From NCBI GenBank assembly GCA_019321725.1, contig CM033120.1, positions 3,875,341 through 3,939,340 on the forward strand: a stretch of 64,000 nt of DNA, written 5' to 3'. Position 1 is the first letter of the stretch, and every line of letters begins with the position of its first letter. Made by a program: the position numbers and the translations under genes. This DNA is from Paulownia fortunei. Lineage: Eukaryota > Streptophyta > Magnoliopsida > Lamiales > Paulowniaceae. Of this stretch, positions 44,574-55,256 are shown one piece after another. The notes beneath the pieces were generated by a model. That model saw only the letters and a program-made list of their open reading frames with translations, did not search any database and was not told the origin of the DNA.

Positions 44574-46409
44574 GCCATAATTGGTTTGGGAGTCCCTGTG
44601 TTGGTTTGCTAGCTCATGTTAAATTTGTATATTTATTTTACATGTTAGACTCTGACTTTTAGTTTGTATAACCAGCTTCAATGTGCAGTTTGCACTTTAT
44701 ATGATTAGTTTAGCATTTCTTTAATGTTATTTAGGTCCTATGGTTTTTCATGATGCTATGTGTAAGGCCTTTTGTATTGGACATCCATTGCTCTATGAAA
44801 ATGCTATGTTGACCTAGTTTTGACCCTATAGTTTTGATAACATGATATTGTATTTATATTGTGCTTGTAGAAACGAAATATTAGTATTAGTTCATATAAA
44901 AATTGTTGGATTGCTTAATATTAGTATTAGTTCTCATTCAATAATTAAATGAGATCAGACAAAACCTCAACCTTACTGTCCGACATATTTGGTGGGTAGC
45001 TTATTTGCATATGAGTACAAGTGGACAAAAAATTTGATGGTAAAAAAAATCGGTATTTTGGCCAAATTTAGTTTAGAAAAAAATTATTGGTTCAATTGTA
45101 TGTACCATAACAATCCCACCATTTAGTACAATGCAAACCAGAAAGTAAATATTTGAGATATGCTTGAATGACAATACAAAATTAGTACGTGTTTCTAGTT
45201 TTGCACACTCTTGGATGAAGACAATAATCAATGACAAACTTATTAATTTTAGGTGTAGTTTTACTTCCTCATGCCACTTCAAATTAGATATTTTAATCAT
45301 AAATTGAGATAGCCAATAATTAAAATATTTATAGTACTACACACTAATGACATATAATATCATAATATGTCACATGAACAAATATTACATCTGTATAAAT
45401 ATTTATTCAATTTACCACTTTAATTAATAAATAAGAAATGCAGAACAAATACAGAATGCAAAAGTGATTTACCATGTATGTGCACAACCACTTTTCTTAA
45501 ATATGGCTCATGTAGTTGAACATAATAAATACACAATAAGTCCTTATTTTTAACAAAAGTTTTGTCTTCTTCATACTTCTCTCATCTTCCAAACAAAAAT
45601 CAGAGAATAAGTGCTTTTAGTCTTCCCCCTCAACCGTCAAAGGCCAAAATTGCCTGCATACAAAAGGTGAATTATGGTGTCTTCCTTTCGGCTATAATCA
45701 TTTATTTTGGGCTTCTGTATTTCTACCAAAAATACAAGTCTTAAATGTTTATATTGTTTGGTTATGACTTATTGAATATATTATTCTTGGTTAAAAAAAC
45801 ATGCATTTCGCATCTGTCATATTCAATCGAGATTAAACTATAAAAATATGACAAAATTGCAAATCTAATGATGGAAAAAAAATTAGACAAATTTTATTTT
45901 CGATTAGTAGCTTGAGATAACATGCATCAAAATATAGTGGGGAAGTGGATGGGGGCTACAAAGCACACCAAATTTAATTAACTCGGTTATGTTTTCTTAT
46001 AAATTAAATTGTGTCCACAATGAAATTATACCCTGTTGGATATTAAGATTTATATTTTTCTTAATAAATTATTGTTGAATATATAATTGTGTAGGTTACT
46101 AACCATTTAACTCTTGGTAAAATAATTCCAAAAAACTTGATAGCTGCAGTACATGTTATAGAATGTATTAAAATATGAGTTATAGATTTGAAACAACAAC
46201 CATTAATTATAATTTATGTACATATGAAATAGTGGCATCACAGCATCTATTGTGTATTGTTATGTAATTGGCTAGCATGATAATCCAATCATCTTAACAT
46301 GTTGTATGCATTACATTATAATTTGATTTAAGTATTGTACATTGCTTGAATACATAAGACTATCCTGATTTTATTAATTATTCTTGATAGCGCATTCTTT
46401 GAATCAAAT
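44574..46409. other. intergenic AT-rich, nothing confirmed
   Basis: No homology or structure that I can support. The short frames at 45073-45300 (-) and 45562-45744 (+) lack recognisable domains. Confidence 0.5.
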
Positions 46410-46992
46410 ATGCCTACAACACGTAATCAAAGAATTATCAACTTATTCTGAGATATGTAATGGACTGACGAGGAAAAGTCAACACTATTTTGGGAGGTGT
46501 TGCATGATATGACCCTTTATCAGTTTTTCAATCCAACGGTGTGGAATAATTTATTAGCATCGATTGCTTTGAAGTTGTTCGAGAAGTTCCACAAAGTGAT
46601 TTCTGCTAAGAAGGTAAAAAAAGAAACTTAAAACATCTCAGGGTCGGCACACTAGATTTAGAGAGTACATTTAACTACCAGGGGTTCGATATCATTTATG
46701 GGATAACAGGGTTGAGATGGATGGCTAATACTAGTGTCACATTGGTCATGTAAATGGATAGATAGATTCAGATTTTTTTCACTATGTTTCTTATGGATTT
46801 TCTGTAATATTTCAAATGATTGTTCTTTTAGCCCAACTTATTATTGTACATGGTAGGAAACACTTAAGTAGAGCTACTTCAGGACATACGGTGAGCCATG
46901 GAATTTGTACTTGATAATGATATTTGATTTTTGTCAGGCAGCTGAGGAGGACATTGAAGACGAAGAAGACCTCACACCAAGTGCCATCTAAA
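46410..46992 (+). pseudogene. Myb/SANT-like remnant, copy 2
   Basis: ATG at 46410 reads MPTTRNQRIINLF then stops, and WTDEEKSTLFWEVLHDMTLY, VWNNLLASIALKLFEKFHKV; then, in a shifted frame, GVRYHLWDNRVEMDG near 46680-46725. It aligns piece by piece with copy 1 (WTxEE, VWNNLLASI, PGVxY, NRVxxxx) and also ends in an acidic segment (AAEEDIEDEEDLTPSAI at about 46938-46988). It is a paralog about 2.65 kb from copy 1 on the same strand, more decayed. Confidence 0.6.
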
Positions 46993-47194
46993 ATGTATGC
47001 TCATATTCACTGCAAAGGTCGCAAGACAATTGGACACTGTCACAACAGTTAAAATTAGCACCAATAATAAAAAGGCTCCAATTGATAATCAAAAAGCTAA
47101 TACAAACCCTATATATCACTAACTTAACCCTAAGGAAGACAAGACAAACATGGGCTTCAAACAAAATATGTACATGCATAGTACACCAGTTGTG

Positions 47195-47790
47195 CCTAAC
47201 CAGTAATATAACAAAATGACATACAATGATGTATGCATCAAATTTGTCTAGATAAGATCATCCGAACTATCTCTGCTCTAGCTTCATCTAGAAGGCTAAA
47301 GACAAGTCAAGGTCCTTACTATTGTTTACAAGAAGCTTTGTCACATAAATTTTTTCAGTCAGACTCAATGATCCCAACTTGCACAACTTTTCATACACGA
47401 CTATTCTCTTTTCGGAAGCATCGAACTTGTATCATATCCTTTTAGCAAGGTTCCCTAGCCCATCATTAGTCTGCTCACAGAAGTTGCCCATCAAGTTAGC
47501 AATCCTTTCATCACCTGATTTAATTGAATTCCTTTTCTTAAACTTATTTGGATTTCCAAAACCACTTATAGATGGTCGATAAACAGACATAAAATCAATA
47601 TCATGCTCAAACAAATTATGTGTTCCATCAAATATGCCCCCTACACTGTATCCTTCATTTCCACTAGCAGTTTCTAAGTTTTCATTGGCTGCAACACTAC
47701 AATCCTCGGCATGCTCACCTGTAGTCCTATCCTTGCTAAATATCTCACACCAAGAGCTATAGGATGGATATTACTTGAACCTTATTATAT
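47195..47790 (-). pseudogene. Myb/SANT-like (Harbinger ORF1-type) C-terminal remnant
   Basis: The minus strand reads a GKDRxTG-like segment (FSKDRTTGEHAEDCSVAA), then MFEHDIDFMSVYRPSISGFG, SIKSGDERIANLMGNFCEQT and GLGNLAKRI, followed in another frame by a segment ending in SLLDEARAEIVRMIL. This is the usual C-terminal architecture of plant Myb/SANT-like proteins encoded with PIF/Harbinger transposases. It lies just left of an LTR fragment, with a Harbinger transposase remnant in the same orientation beyond it, so the two may be parts of one element split by the LTR. Confidence 0.65.
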
Positions 47791-47854
47791 GAGGACTCGC
47801 ATCCGTTTGAAATATTTTATTAGTTTGAATAATCAAATCAAAATTCTAAAACTT

Positions 47855-48929
47855 TGTTATAACTTTGTTGTTACTAGCTCAGCCTAATTCAGCTTTGATT
47901 ATAACAAAAATTCATCTAAGTGTGCGTAAGTAGGGGCTCTTGAATGTCATTGAGGACACACAAAAACCCTTAGAGGGAAAAAAAGTTTTATTGTTATCTT
48001 TCTTTAGGCTAAATTTTATAGTAGTATTGTAAGTTTTCTAATAGTAATAGAAATGTATTCTATAGTTTCTCTTTTATTTTTAATCTTTTCTACTTTCATT
48101 ATGTCTTTCTAAGTTTTATTTAGTTGAGAAGAAAGGATGAATCTCTTGATAGAAGAATAAGAATGGTTATAAAGGTGTATAATTTTCAAGTGTATTGTAT
48201 TATTATTTTAATTTTTGATTAAACCCTTCTTGTTTGTGGTGATCTTGATTTATGTATTACCAATGACACAATAAATACTTGGATTCATTTAGCTTGATAT
48301 ACGGTTCTACTACACCGACTGCTAATGTGATGTGAAACATTGATTGCATAAATACTTAATCCCATAAATAAGTATTGGCGTTAAAAATTTTCTTGTTTAG
48401 TGTCAAATTTTAATTTTTATATTACCAATGACACAACAAATACTTGGGTTCATTAAGCTTGATGTACAGTTCTACTACAACGACTGCTAATATGAAACCT
48501 TGATTTGTTTAGACAAAGATGTGCATAAATACTTGATCCCATAAATAAATATTGGTATTAAGAAATAATTTGTAAATAATAAGACAATATCATGATTAGT
48601 TTAATGCATGAGTTGTTTGATAACATCTTCCCATTAGAACCTTCATTGTGAATTGATTTCAATAGTAGAATTTAAAAGAGATAAAAATAATAATAAATAA
48701 TTATCCTCTATTCAAAATTCAAAAGCGGATCCCTAATGTTTAGTACTTTTATTACTTTGATTTATTAGTTATAGAATTTTTTTTATAATATAAACCACAT
48801 TCAGCCCATCTTTTAAGATTATAAACCCGAAAACTTCAAACAACTTCTCCGTAGATCGACCTCGGACTCCCAAAAAATTTATTATTTGATACAACTTACA
48901 CTTGAGTTTGCAACCTTAAAGTTGTAGCA
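47855..48929 (+). repeat. Athila-like LTR fragment F, 5'-truncated
   Basis: Matches the Athila-like LTRs from mid-U3 (ctcagcctaattcagctttg) through two ~177-bp U5 modules (about 48235-48560) to the terminal ...AAAGTTGTAGCA at 48929. The first ~450 bp of the LTR are missing. It directly adjoins the Harbinger transposase frame at 48930, which it truncates. Confidence 0.85.
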
Positions 48930-49701
48930 GCGAATACATCGCGTAACACCCCAACAACACTTCTTTCCCATCCACTTAACAAATAAATAAATTTCATATC
49001 TTGATCACACATTCCTAGGACATTTACAACAATGTCATCTTTTTGACCGTGGTAATGGCCCTTCTTTGACATTGGAACACTTACATCGATGTACATCCTA
49101 TCTAAAGCACCAAAACAACCCTATACAAAAAACTAAAATAATACCAAAAACCTCAAGAAATCATAAACATAAAGCATACAATACAAAAAATAATGATTAA
49201 TGATATAAATTTATTAACAATTACCTTGAACCATTTCCACCTTTCATTCGTACAATCTTCATCAACAAGCTTTAGTTGCACGAGCAGTATAGTATGAAGC
49301 TATAATATGGCATTGAACACTCCATGAAACTGCTTACTAACTGTACGGCCTGATCTGATGTAATCATGACCAACAATACGATTTTTCTTGTGGTGGGCAA
49401 ATACAAATATGAATATAGTTAATTGTACACTTATATTAACATTTCGATTAGAAACTAAGCCCCCAACATGTTCTACGAGGTGACACAATCTGCCAAATGC
49501 ATTCCTACTCATCCTCAAGTTGTTGACACAAGTTACATCACTAATCTCAATAATATCTTGCAATCTTTCTATTTGTTTTGAATTCTATCAAGAATACTAT
49601 ATTTTTTCAAAATTGTTCTACGTAATAAACCTGATTGAAGATGTTTACGGCTGTTATAATGCTCCAAAAATAAAGTGATAAATGTTACAGTAGAAGACAT
49701 A
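48930..49701 (-). pseudogene. PIF/Harbinger transposase remnant
   Basis: On the minus strand an ATG at 49701 starts MSSTVTFITLFLEHYNSRKH, then after a frameshift near 49575 QDIIEISDVTCVNNLRMSRN, LCHLVEHVGGL, FVFAHHKKNR and HYIRSG-like SGRTVSKQFHGVFN: the N-terminal domain of plant Harbinger (HARBI1-like) transposases. After NERWKWFK a GT...TAG intron of about 110 bp is likely (about 49222-49113). The next part reads GALDRMYIDVSVP (first catalytic Asp kept, DGT changed to DRM), VLGMCDQDMKFIYLLSGWER and VLRDVFA; the second catalytic Asp region after GWE is shortened. It ends at 48930 against LTR fragment F. The transposase would cut at TTA/TAA-flanked ends. Confidence 0.82.
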
Positions 49702-50505
49702 ATCTCTTATAATGCGAGCAAAATCTCATTATTACTGGGGAAATGATCCATCCTAAGGCAAAAATGAGATATCATTAAAATTGTTTCAAAAAATATAGTT
49801 ATCACACATAAAAATATAAAAATATATAATATAAAAATAGTTTACGACACAGTACTTCGAAATATTCATCCAAAAAAGCAATTTTCTTCAATGTAATAAA
49901 GTGCTAGAAATAAAACACACAAACCATATATGGAAGATAAATGTCTAAATAATCTCACAACTACTAATTAACAACACTTTCAGGTTAATTAGAACATCAT
50001 AAGTTTGCATTTATTAAATAACTTATTAATATTAAGTAAAACCATACTTATATGGGTCCAAAATAAAATCAATTACAATAGCTTTTGAAAATTAATTACA
50101 AACCATTTTATTTCAGCACATAGTTATGGATTAGGGTTGTGGGTTTTATTTAATTTACTTTTGCAAGGAGATATACAACTGCAAACTATGAAGCTTCAAG
50201 ACTAAGTTAAAGCATATGTCAAATTTTCTGAAATTTTTAGGACTGAATTTTGATTTACTTTCACTTGAAAGGAAGCTTGAAGAATGAAAGACACATAAAC
50301 GGAAGAAAACGTTCTCCACCACGCAAATAAACACCACCATCGATGTTAGGTCCACCGTAGCAGCTACAACGACCCAGCACTGGAGCAACTATAGATTGGC
50401 AACTCTACGAGTATCCAAGGTAAAGAAGGAAATTAGGAAGACTGATTGAGCAAGGTGTCCAAAAGTTAAAAGATGGGAGGCATTTGATGTAATTTCACAT
50501 TCAAC
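49702..50505. other. AT-rich DNA, no gene supported
   Basis: Probably the 5' part of the Harbinger element or its flank. The minus-strand frame 50388-50155 has no recognisable domain. Confidence 0.4.
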
Positions 50506-50519
50506 TTTAATGATAGAAT

Positions 50520-50709
50520 AGATATTTTGTATTTTGATTTCGGTATTGGGCTGGATAGAATTATTTGGGTGGGATTACAATCCTGCCCAAAATTCAAAAT
50601 AGCAACGAACCATTAGATATCAAACAAGTTGGATCACATGAAGTATACATTGGATCAGACTGGATAAATTTGTCAATATGGGGTAGATTGGGAAAGTAAA
50701 CAAGGCCTA
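50520..50709. mobile_element. probable right end of a PIF/Harbinger (Tourist-like) element
   Basis: The block ends ...GGGAAAGTAAACAAGGCC followed by TAA (50707-50709). Read from the right it is TTA-GGCCTTGTTTACTTTCCC, the usual form of Harbinger/Tourist terminal repeats with a 3-bp TTA/TAA target. The transposase remnant starts about 1 kb to the left in matching orientation. I did not find a convincing left terminal repeat. Confidence 0.45.
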
Positions 50710-51377
50710 ATAATACAAATTAAAAAATCATGATTGATTAGATTCTCTATTCTACCAAACTATCAAACTCACTCTCCCACACAAAAATTCACTAAATCTT
50801 GTCTAACCTGCCCGTCTTCCCCCCAAAATTAAAAAAGAAAAAATTGATCTAGAGGGGTTAGGTCAGTTATCCCAGAGATTAGTCAGGGCAGAGATTAGTC
50901 AGTCAGGGCGTAAACTGTGAAAACTGAGTCGTCATAAAAAAAAAGAAAAGAAAAAGTTGAAAATAGTTCATTTATCCTAATTTTGTTATTTTTATTTTTA
51001 TTTCAAGACGTTCTAAAATAGTAAATTTATTTTTCAATGTTTATTAAATATGATTTTAGTAAAATAATGATATTATTATTTTAAGGATAATGATATGCAA
51101 ATATAAAAAATTATATATTATGAATTTAGATTAAATTTTGTGTGGAACTCGAATGTTGGAGTAGGAGGGCATCAAAATGATGAATCGAGTAGTGATTATA
51201 TTTGTTTGATTAGAAGTAGGAGATTAACTTGAACAACGCGTCTTCCATTCCCAAAGTCCAAAGAAATAAATAGCACTCACATATACGCAACATCAGATAA
51301 AATTAACCCTCGTTTTCGATTCTCGGAATCTGAGCAAATTATATTTGTACTTTGTATCTACCATCTTTAATCTCTCC

Positions 51378-51419
<42 letters not shown>

Positions 51420-51436
51420 AGAAACCGTGAGCTGCT
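50710..51436 (+). promoter_or_regulatory. promoter and 5' UTR region of the FLOE1-like gene
   Basis: No coding sequence. A weak TATA-like AAATAAATAG lies at about 51264-51273. The pyrimidine-rich leader includes (TC)18 at 51381-51416, ending 20 bp before the start codon. Pyrimidine patches near the start are common in plant genes. The transcription start cannot be fixed from sequence alone. Confidence 0.5.
51381..51416 (+). repeat. (TC)18 microsatellite in the 5' leader
   Basis: Eighteen perfect TC units immediately upstream of the start codon at 51437; likely length-polymorphic. Confidence 0.9.
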
Positions 51437-54400
51437 ATGGCATCCGGGTCGTCGGGTCGGTCCACCAATTCGGGCTCCAAAGCGTTCGATTTCGGGTCCG
51501 ATGATATTCTCTGCTCCTACGAGGATTACGGTACTCAGGATGCGAATAATGGAACCCATTCCGATCCTTCCCTGGCAGCTAATTCTGCTAAGGTAATTGT
51601 TTTCAAGTTGTCTTTGTTTTTTGTAATTAGGTTTTTTTTTTTTTATAGTACTTACCTTTTTTTTTTTCTTCTTAGGGTTTGGATTTATTCGGTACTTCTG
51701 TTTGCTATTTTAAAATTTAGATTGGTTTTTGGTTGAAGGTGTTGACTTGCGGTGCTGTCCATGTGATTGATACAGGTTTAGGGTTTTGACTGGATCCATA
51801 TTGAATCATATTTACAATGTCATTTTTTTCAGGCCGTGTGAGAAATTGTATCTAGAATTTACTGTAGTTTTTATTGGTCTATTGAGCTGATTTCTGCAAT
51901 TTGTCACCTGAAGTATTTTGTGTGGCTTCATATAAAAACCCTTTTATGTATGACAACAGAAGTGATATGGTAGGAATATAGGTGATTGAAAGTGATGGGA
52001 AGAAAGCAACAGTATGTAGTGCATATGCCAAGTTTACTCTTGGTTATTGCAGGTTTACATATATGGGTGGCTTCCTTTGGTTTGTTTGTGCTGTTGTATC
52101 TTCTTGTTCATAAGACTTTGTGCTAACTTTAATAGGTCGATCACCACTCTGAGGACTCTTTAGTGATATTGTCTGAATGAACATAAAATTGGTGCTTGGC
52201 AAATGGGGAAACAAAAATGAGGGGCTGAGGGTATTTTGTATCACAGAGAGAAGAGAGGGGCTAGAAATTTCAGGTCCCACTAATGGCACCTGCATTGTTA
52301 TGTATGTGCAAATTGAGGAGTGTCTCAGACTCTCTGTAGATTTAATTTGTCCTCTACACAGGTAAAAGTAGGAAAAAAGGAATGAAAGTATTATGTTGCG
52401 TAAGCTAAAAAATATTGTAATAGTTTGCTCATTGTATCTCCCTCACTGGTCTGTTTTTCAGAGAATAGCTGGCTTCAACGAATATTTCATTGAAAATTAA
52501 GTGTGTTAACTGGATGCAATGTGGGCAGTGCTCACTTTTTTTTTTATGTGTGTGTGTGTGAAATGTTTCACTGAACATTCGTTGAACATGAATATCAGAT
52601 AGAGCCAATTTTAAGATTAACAATTTGATTTTAAAGTAAAACAAAACAAAACAAAAAAACAAAAAAACAAAAAAACAAAAAAACAAAAAAACAAAAAAAC
52701 AAAAAAACAAAATAAAAATAAAAATTGAAAGCATCACTTCGGTTTTTTCTGGCAATTTGGTTTTCGTCTATCACAAAATTCCCATGATAAACTGAAAATA
52801 CAAAGATGAGAAGGGGCCTAACAAGTCCATAACACAATGGGATCCGCTTCTTAAATGGAAGATTTAGGGTATAGAATTTGAAGTTTGCAATTTCTATATT
52901 ATTTGCTCTTCTTTATTGAAGGAGGGGTGTTTGATACGTTTCTAGCTTTTTTAGCACTTCCTTATTTTTATTTAAATACATTTTGACTTGTTCTCCGATG
53001 CTGTTCTTTGATTGTGGAGTAAATTTATATTAAGTATTGTAACGAGTCTCTGCTTTAAATTAAGCAGGAGTTCCACAAAAGCAGAATGGCAAGGTCATCT
53101 GTTTTTCCTGCAGCCACTTATAGTCCGCCAGAAGAATCTTCATTTAATCAAGATGTTATCTCCACTGTTGAAAACACCATGAAGAAGTACACTGACAATC
53201 TCATGCGCTTTCTTGAGGGAATTAGTTCACGTCTGTCACAGTTGGAATTATATTGTTATAATCTTGACAAATCTATTGGAGAAATGCGCTCTGACTTAGT
53301 TCGTGATCATGGAGAGTCGGAGTCAAAGCTCAAATCTCTGGAAAAGCATATCCAAGAGGTCTGTTTCCATTACCTCCATACTTCATGGGGTCCTATATGT
53401 GTTGTGATACTGGCATTTGTTAGTTTATATTGGTACAATAACTGCGTGATTCTCTCTTTTGGAGAGGTGAACAAACTTTAAAGAAAATTTTCCTGGTAGG
53501 CACAATGAGTCCTGGAAGTCTGCATCATATATCCTTGTTTTTATTTTTTTCTCTCTATTAAGTTTACCTTCTTGGATATTTTGGGCACTGGCAGTGTCTA
53601 TTTTATCATAATTCATTTCCAAGTTTTTGTTTTTGTTGTCATGTTATGGTTATTGTTTGTAATAGCCTGTAGAGTAGTTTCTGTTGTTTGTGTTCTATAT
53701 ATGGGTTGCATCATGTATCTCAGTCATCTAGTCCTAAAACATTCTAGACGATCATTGTGGATTTCCACTCTGCATGTCCATATGCATGTGTTTTGATGTA
53801 ATTGGCTCTGGTATTTTCACTTCAACATTTGATTGCTTTCGTAATGCAAATATGGAAGGATGGACTTTCTGGGTTCGCAAGGCGAGTGATCTAGGCCAAT
53901 GCATATGACTTGTTCATGAGCTCTAGTTTTATCTTTGGATGTATGTGCTATTACAGAGTATGTCGAACCTATTCAAGTGCTATTAATGGACTAGTTTCTT
54001 CTTTTGTTTTGAATGCAGGTTCACAGGTCTGTGCAGATCCTAAGAGATAAGCAGGAACTTGCTGATGCTCAGAAGGAGCTAGCCAAGCTTCAGCTTGCAC
54101 AGAAGGAATCCTCTTCAGCTAGCAATACTCAACAGAATGAGGACAGAACTTCGATTCCTGCTTCTGAAGCCAAAAAAAATGAGAACTCATCAGATGTGCA
54201 TGATCAGCAGTTGGCACTTGCACTACCCCACCAAGTAGCTCCTCAACCCTGTCTCCCTGTCCGACCAATTGATCATCAACAGACTGCTATGGCACACCCA
54301 TCATCTATGCCTTCACAAAGTATGGCACCAGTACATGCATATTACTTACCTCCACCGCAAACAACCACTATCACAGCCCCATCCCAACAATCTCAGACTC

Positions 54401-55188
54401 AATACCTGCCAACGCAGTCTCAAGTTCAAGACCATTCTAGGATGGCACCACCGCCGCCGCAGTCTCAAGTAAACCAGAGCCCACATGTTCAGTCAGTACC
54501 TCCATATCCGCAGCAGTGGCCCCAGCAACTACAGCTCCCAATTCAACCACCCCAACAGCCAATTATGCAACCGCAGATTAGAAACTCATCTCAAATGGTT
54601 TACTCTAACTATCTGCCTAGTCAGTCAAATCAGTCTCCTGCGGAAATGGCTCCTAATAGCATGCCTATGCAAGTTCCATTTGTGGGAGCATCTCAACCTG
54701 GTTCTGCAGGTCCTGAGGCAATATCTTATGGGTTTGGTACCGCTGGCAGACCAATTCAACCACAGCCTCCAACACAGCATCACACGACTGGATATGGTGC
54801 ACAATCAGGGGATGGCTATGTGCCTAGTGGGCCTCGTCCACCACTTCCCCCTGGAAATGCTTATATGATGTTTGATGGTGAAGGAGGAAGGACTCATCAT
54901 CCTCCCCCACAGCCTCACTTCCAACAAAGTGCTTATCCTCCCACTAGTTTCCCTTTACAGAATCCACAGCGTGGGCCTAGTGCTAATATGGTAGTTCCTC
55001 ATTCCATGCGCAGCCATCCCTATAATGAGTTGATTGAGAAGCTGGTTGGCATGGGATACAGGGGTGATCATATTGCTGGTATCATTCAAAGGCTGGAGGA
55101 GAGCGGTCAGACTATTGATTTTAATTCTGTGCTTGACAGGTTGAATGGACAATCTTCTGCAGGTTCTCAGAGAGGATGGTCTAGTTAA
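51437..55188 (+). CDS. FLOE1: FLOE1-like prion-like protein, DUF1421 family (3 exons)
   Basis: Exons 51437-51592, 53068-53358 and 54019-55188 join in frame to 538 codons plus TAA. All introns are GT..AG (aag|gtaatt...aagcag|gag; gag|gtctgt...tgcag|gtt) and phase 0. Domains: an N-terminal acidic Ser/Asp-rich segment with FDFGSDDILCSYEDYG (about 17-32); a helical, coiled-coil-like part (about 80-180) with RFLEGISSRLSQLELYCYNL and HRSVQILRDKQELADAQKEL; a long Gln/Pro/Ser-rich low-complexity region (about 185-475); and a C-terminal UBA-like DUF1421 core, YNELIEKLVGMGYRGDHI to VLDRLNG (about 481-526). Arabidopsis FLOE1 has this architecture and forms hydration-dependent condensates controlling seed germination; the role here is inferred from that. 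Assignment to FLOE1 rather than FLOE2/3 rests on remembered similarity of the N-terminus. No stop or frameshift, unlike everything around it. Confidence 0.9.
51593..53067 (+). other. intron 1 of the FLOE1-like gene
   Basis: 1475 bp, GT..AG, T-rich. It contains an A-rich minisatellite (52652-52707) and no coding sequence. The frames inside (52177-52365, 52755-52429 minus and others) are chance. Confidence 0.85.
52652..52707. repeat. (CAAAAAAA)7 repeat in intron 1
   Basis: Seven perfect 8-bp units, preceded by two CAAAA units (52642-52651). Read on the other strand it gives Phe/Val/Leu/Cys-rich false frames. Confidence 0.9.
53359..54018 (+). other. intron 2 of the FLOE1-like gene
   Basis: 660 bp, donor gag|gtctgt and acceptor tgcag|gtt, T-rich. 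Read-through from exon 2 would hit a stop at 53479-53481, so splicing is needed to reach the rest of the coiled-coil region. Confidence 0.85.
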
Positions 55189-55250
55189 AGCATCTTGGAA
55201 TTTACCTGATTGCCTGTACGATTTCGATGTTTTCAGTTTATCGTGTACTG

Positions 55251-55256
55251 AATAAA
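55251..55256 (+). terminator. AATAAA polyadenylation signal candidate
   Basis: 63 bp after the stop codon of the FLOE1-like gene, in a T-rich context. The true cleavage site is not visible from sequence. Confidence 0.5.

Noticed and set aside
44761..44785. Left terminal repeat of the Harbinger element (tgtaaggccttttgtattgg)
   Set aside because: Shares only GGCCTT with the right end at 50706, too little to call.
51293..51596. ORFs on both strands with Arg/Glu or Ser/Leu repeats
   Set aside because: Translations of the (TC)18 microsatellite and an alternative frame of exon 1.
52429..52837. Membrane-like Phe/Val/Cys-rich minus-strand ORFs
   Set aside because: Translations of the (CAAAAAAA)n repeat in intron 1.
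54269..54868. Additional plus-strand ORFs (54269-54472, 54485-54868) inside exon 3
   Set aside because: Alternative frames of the low-complexity Gln/Pro-rich coding region of the FLOE1-like gene.
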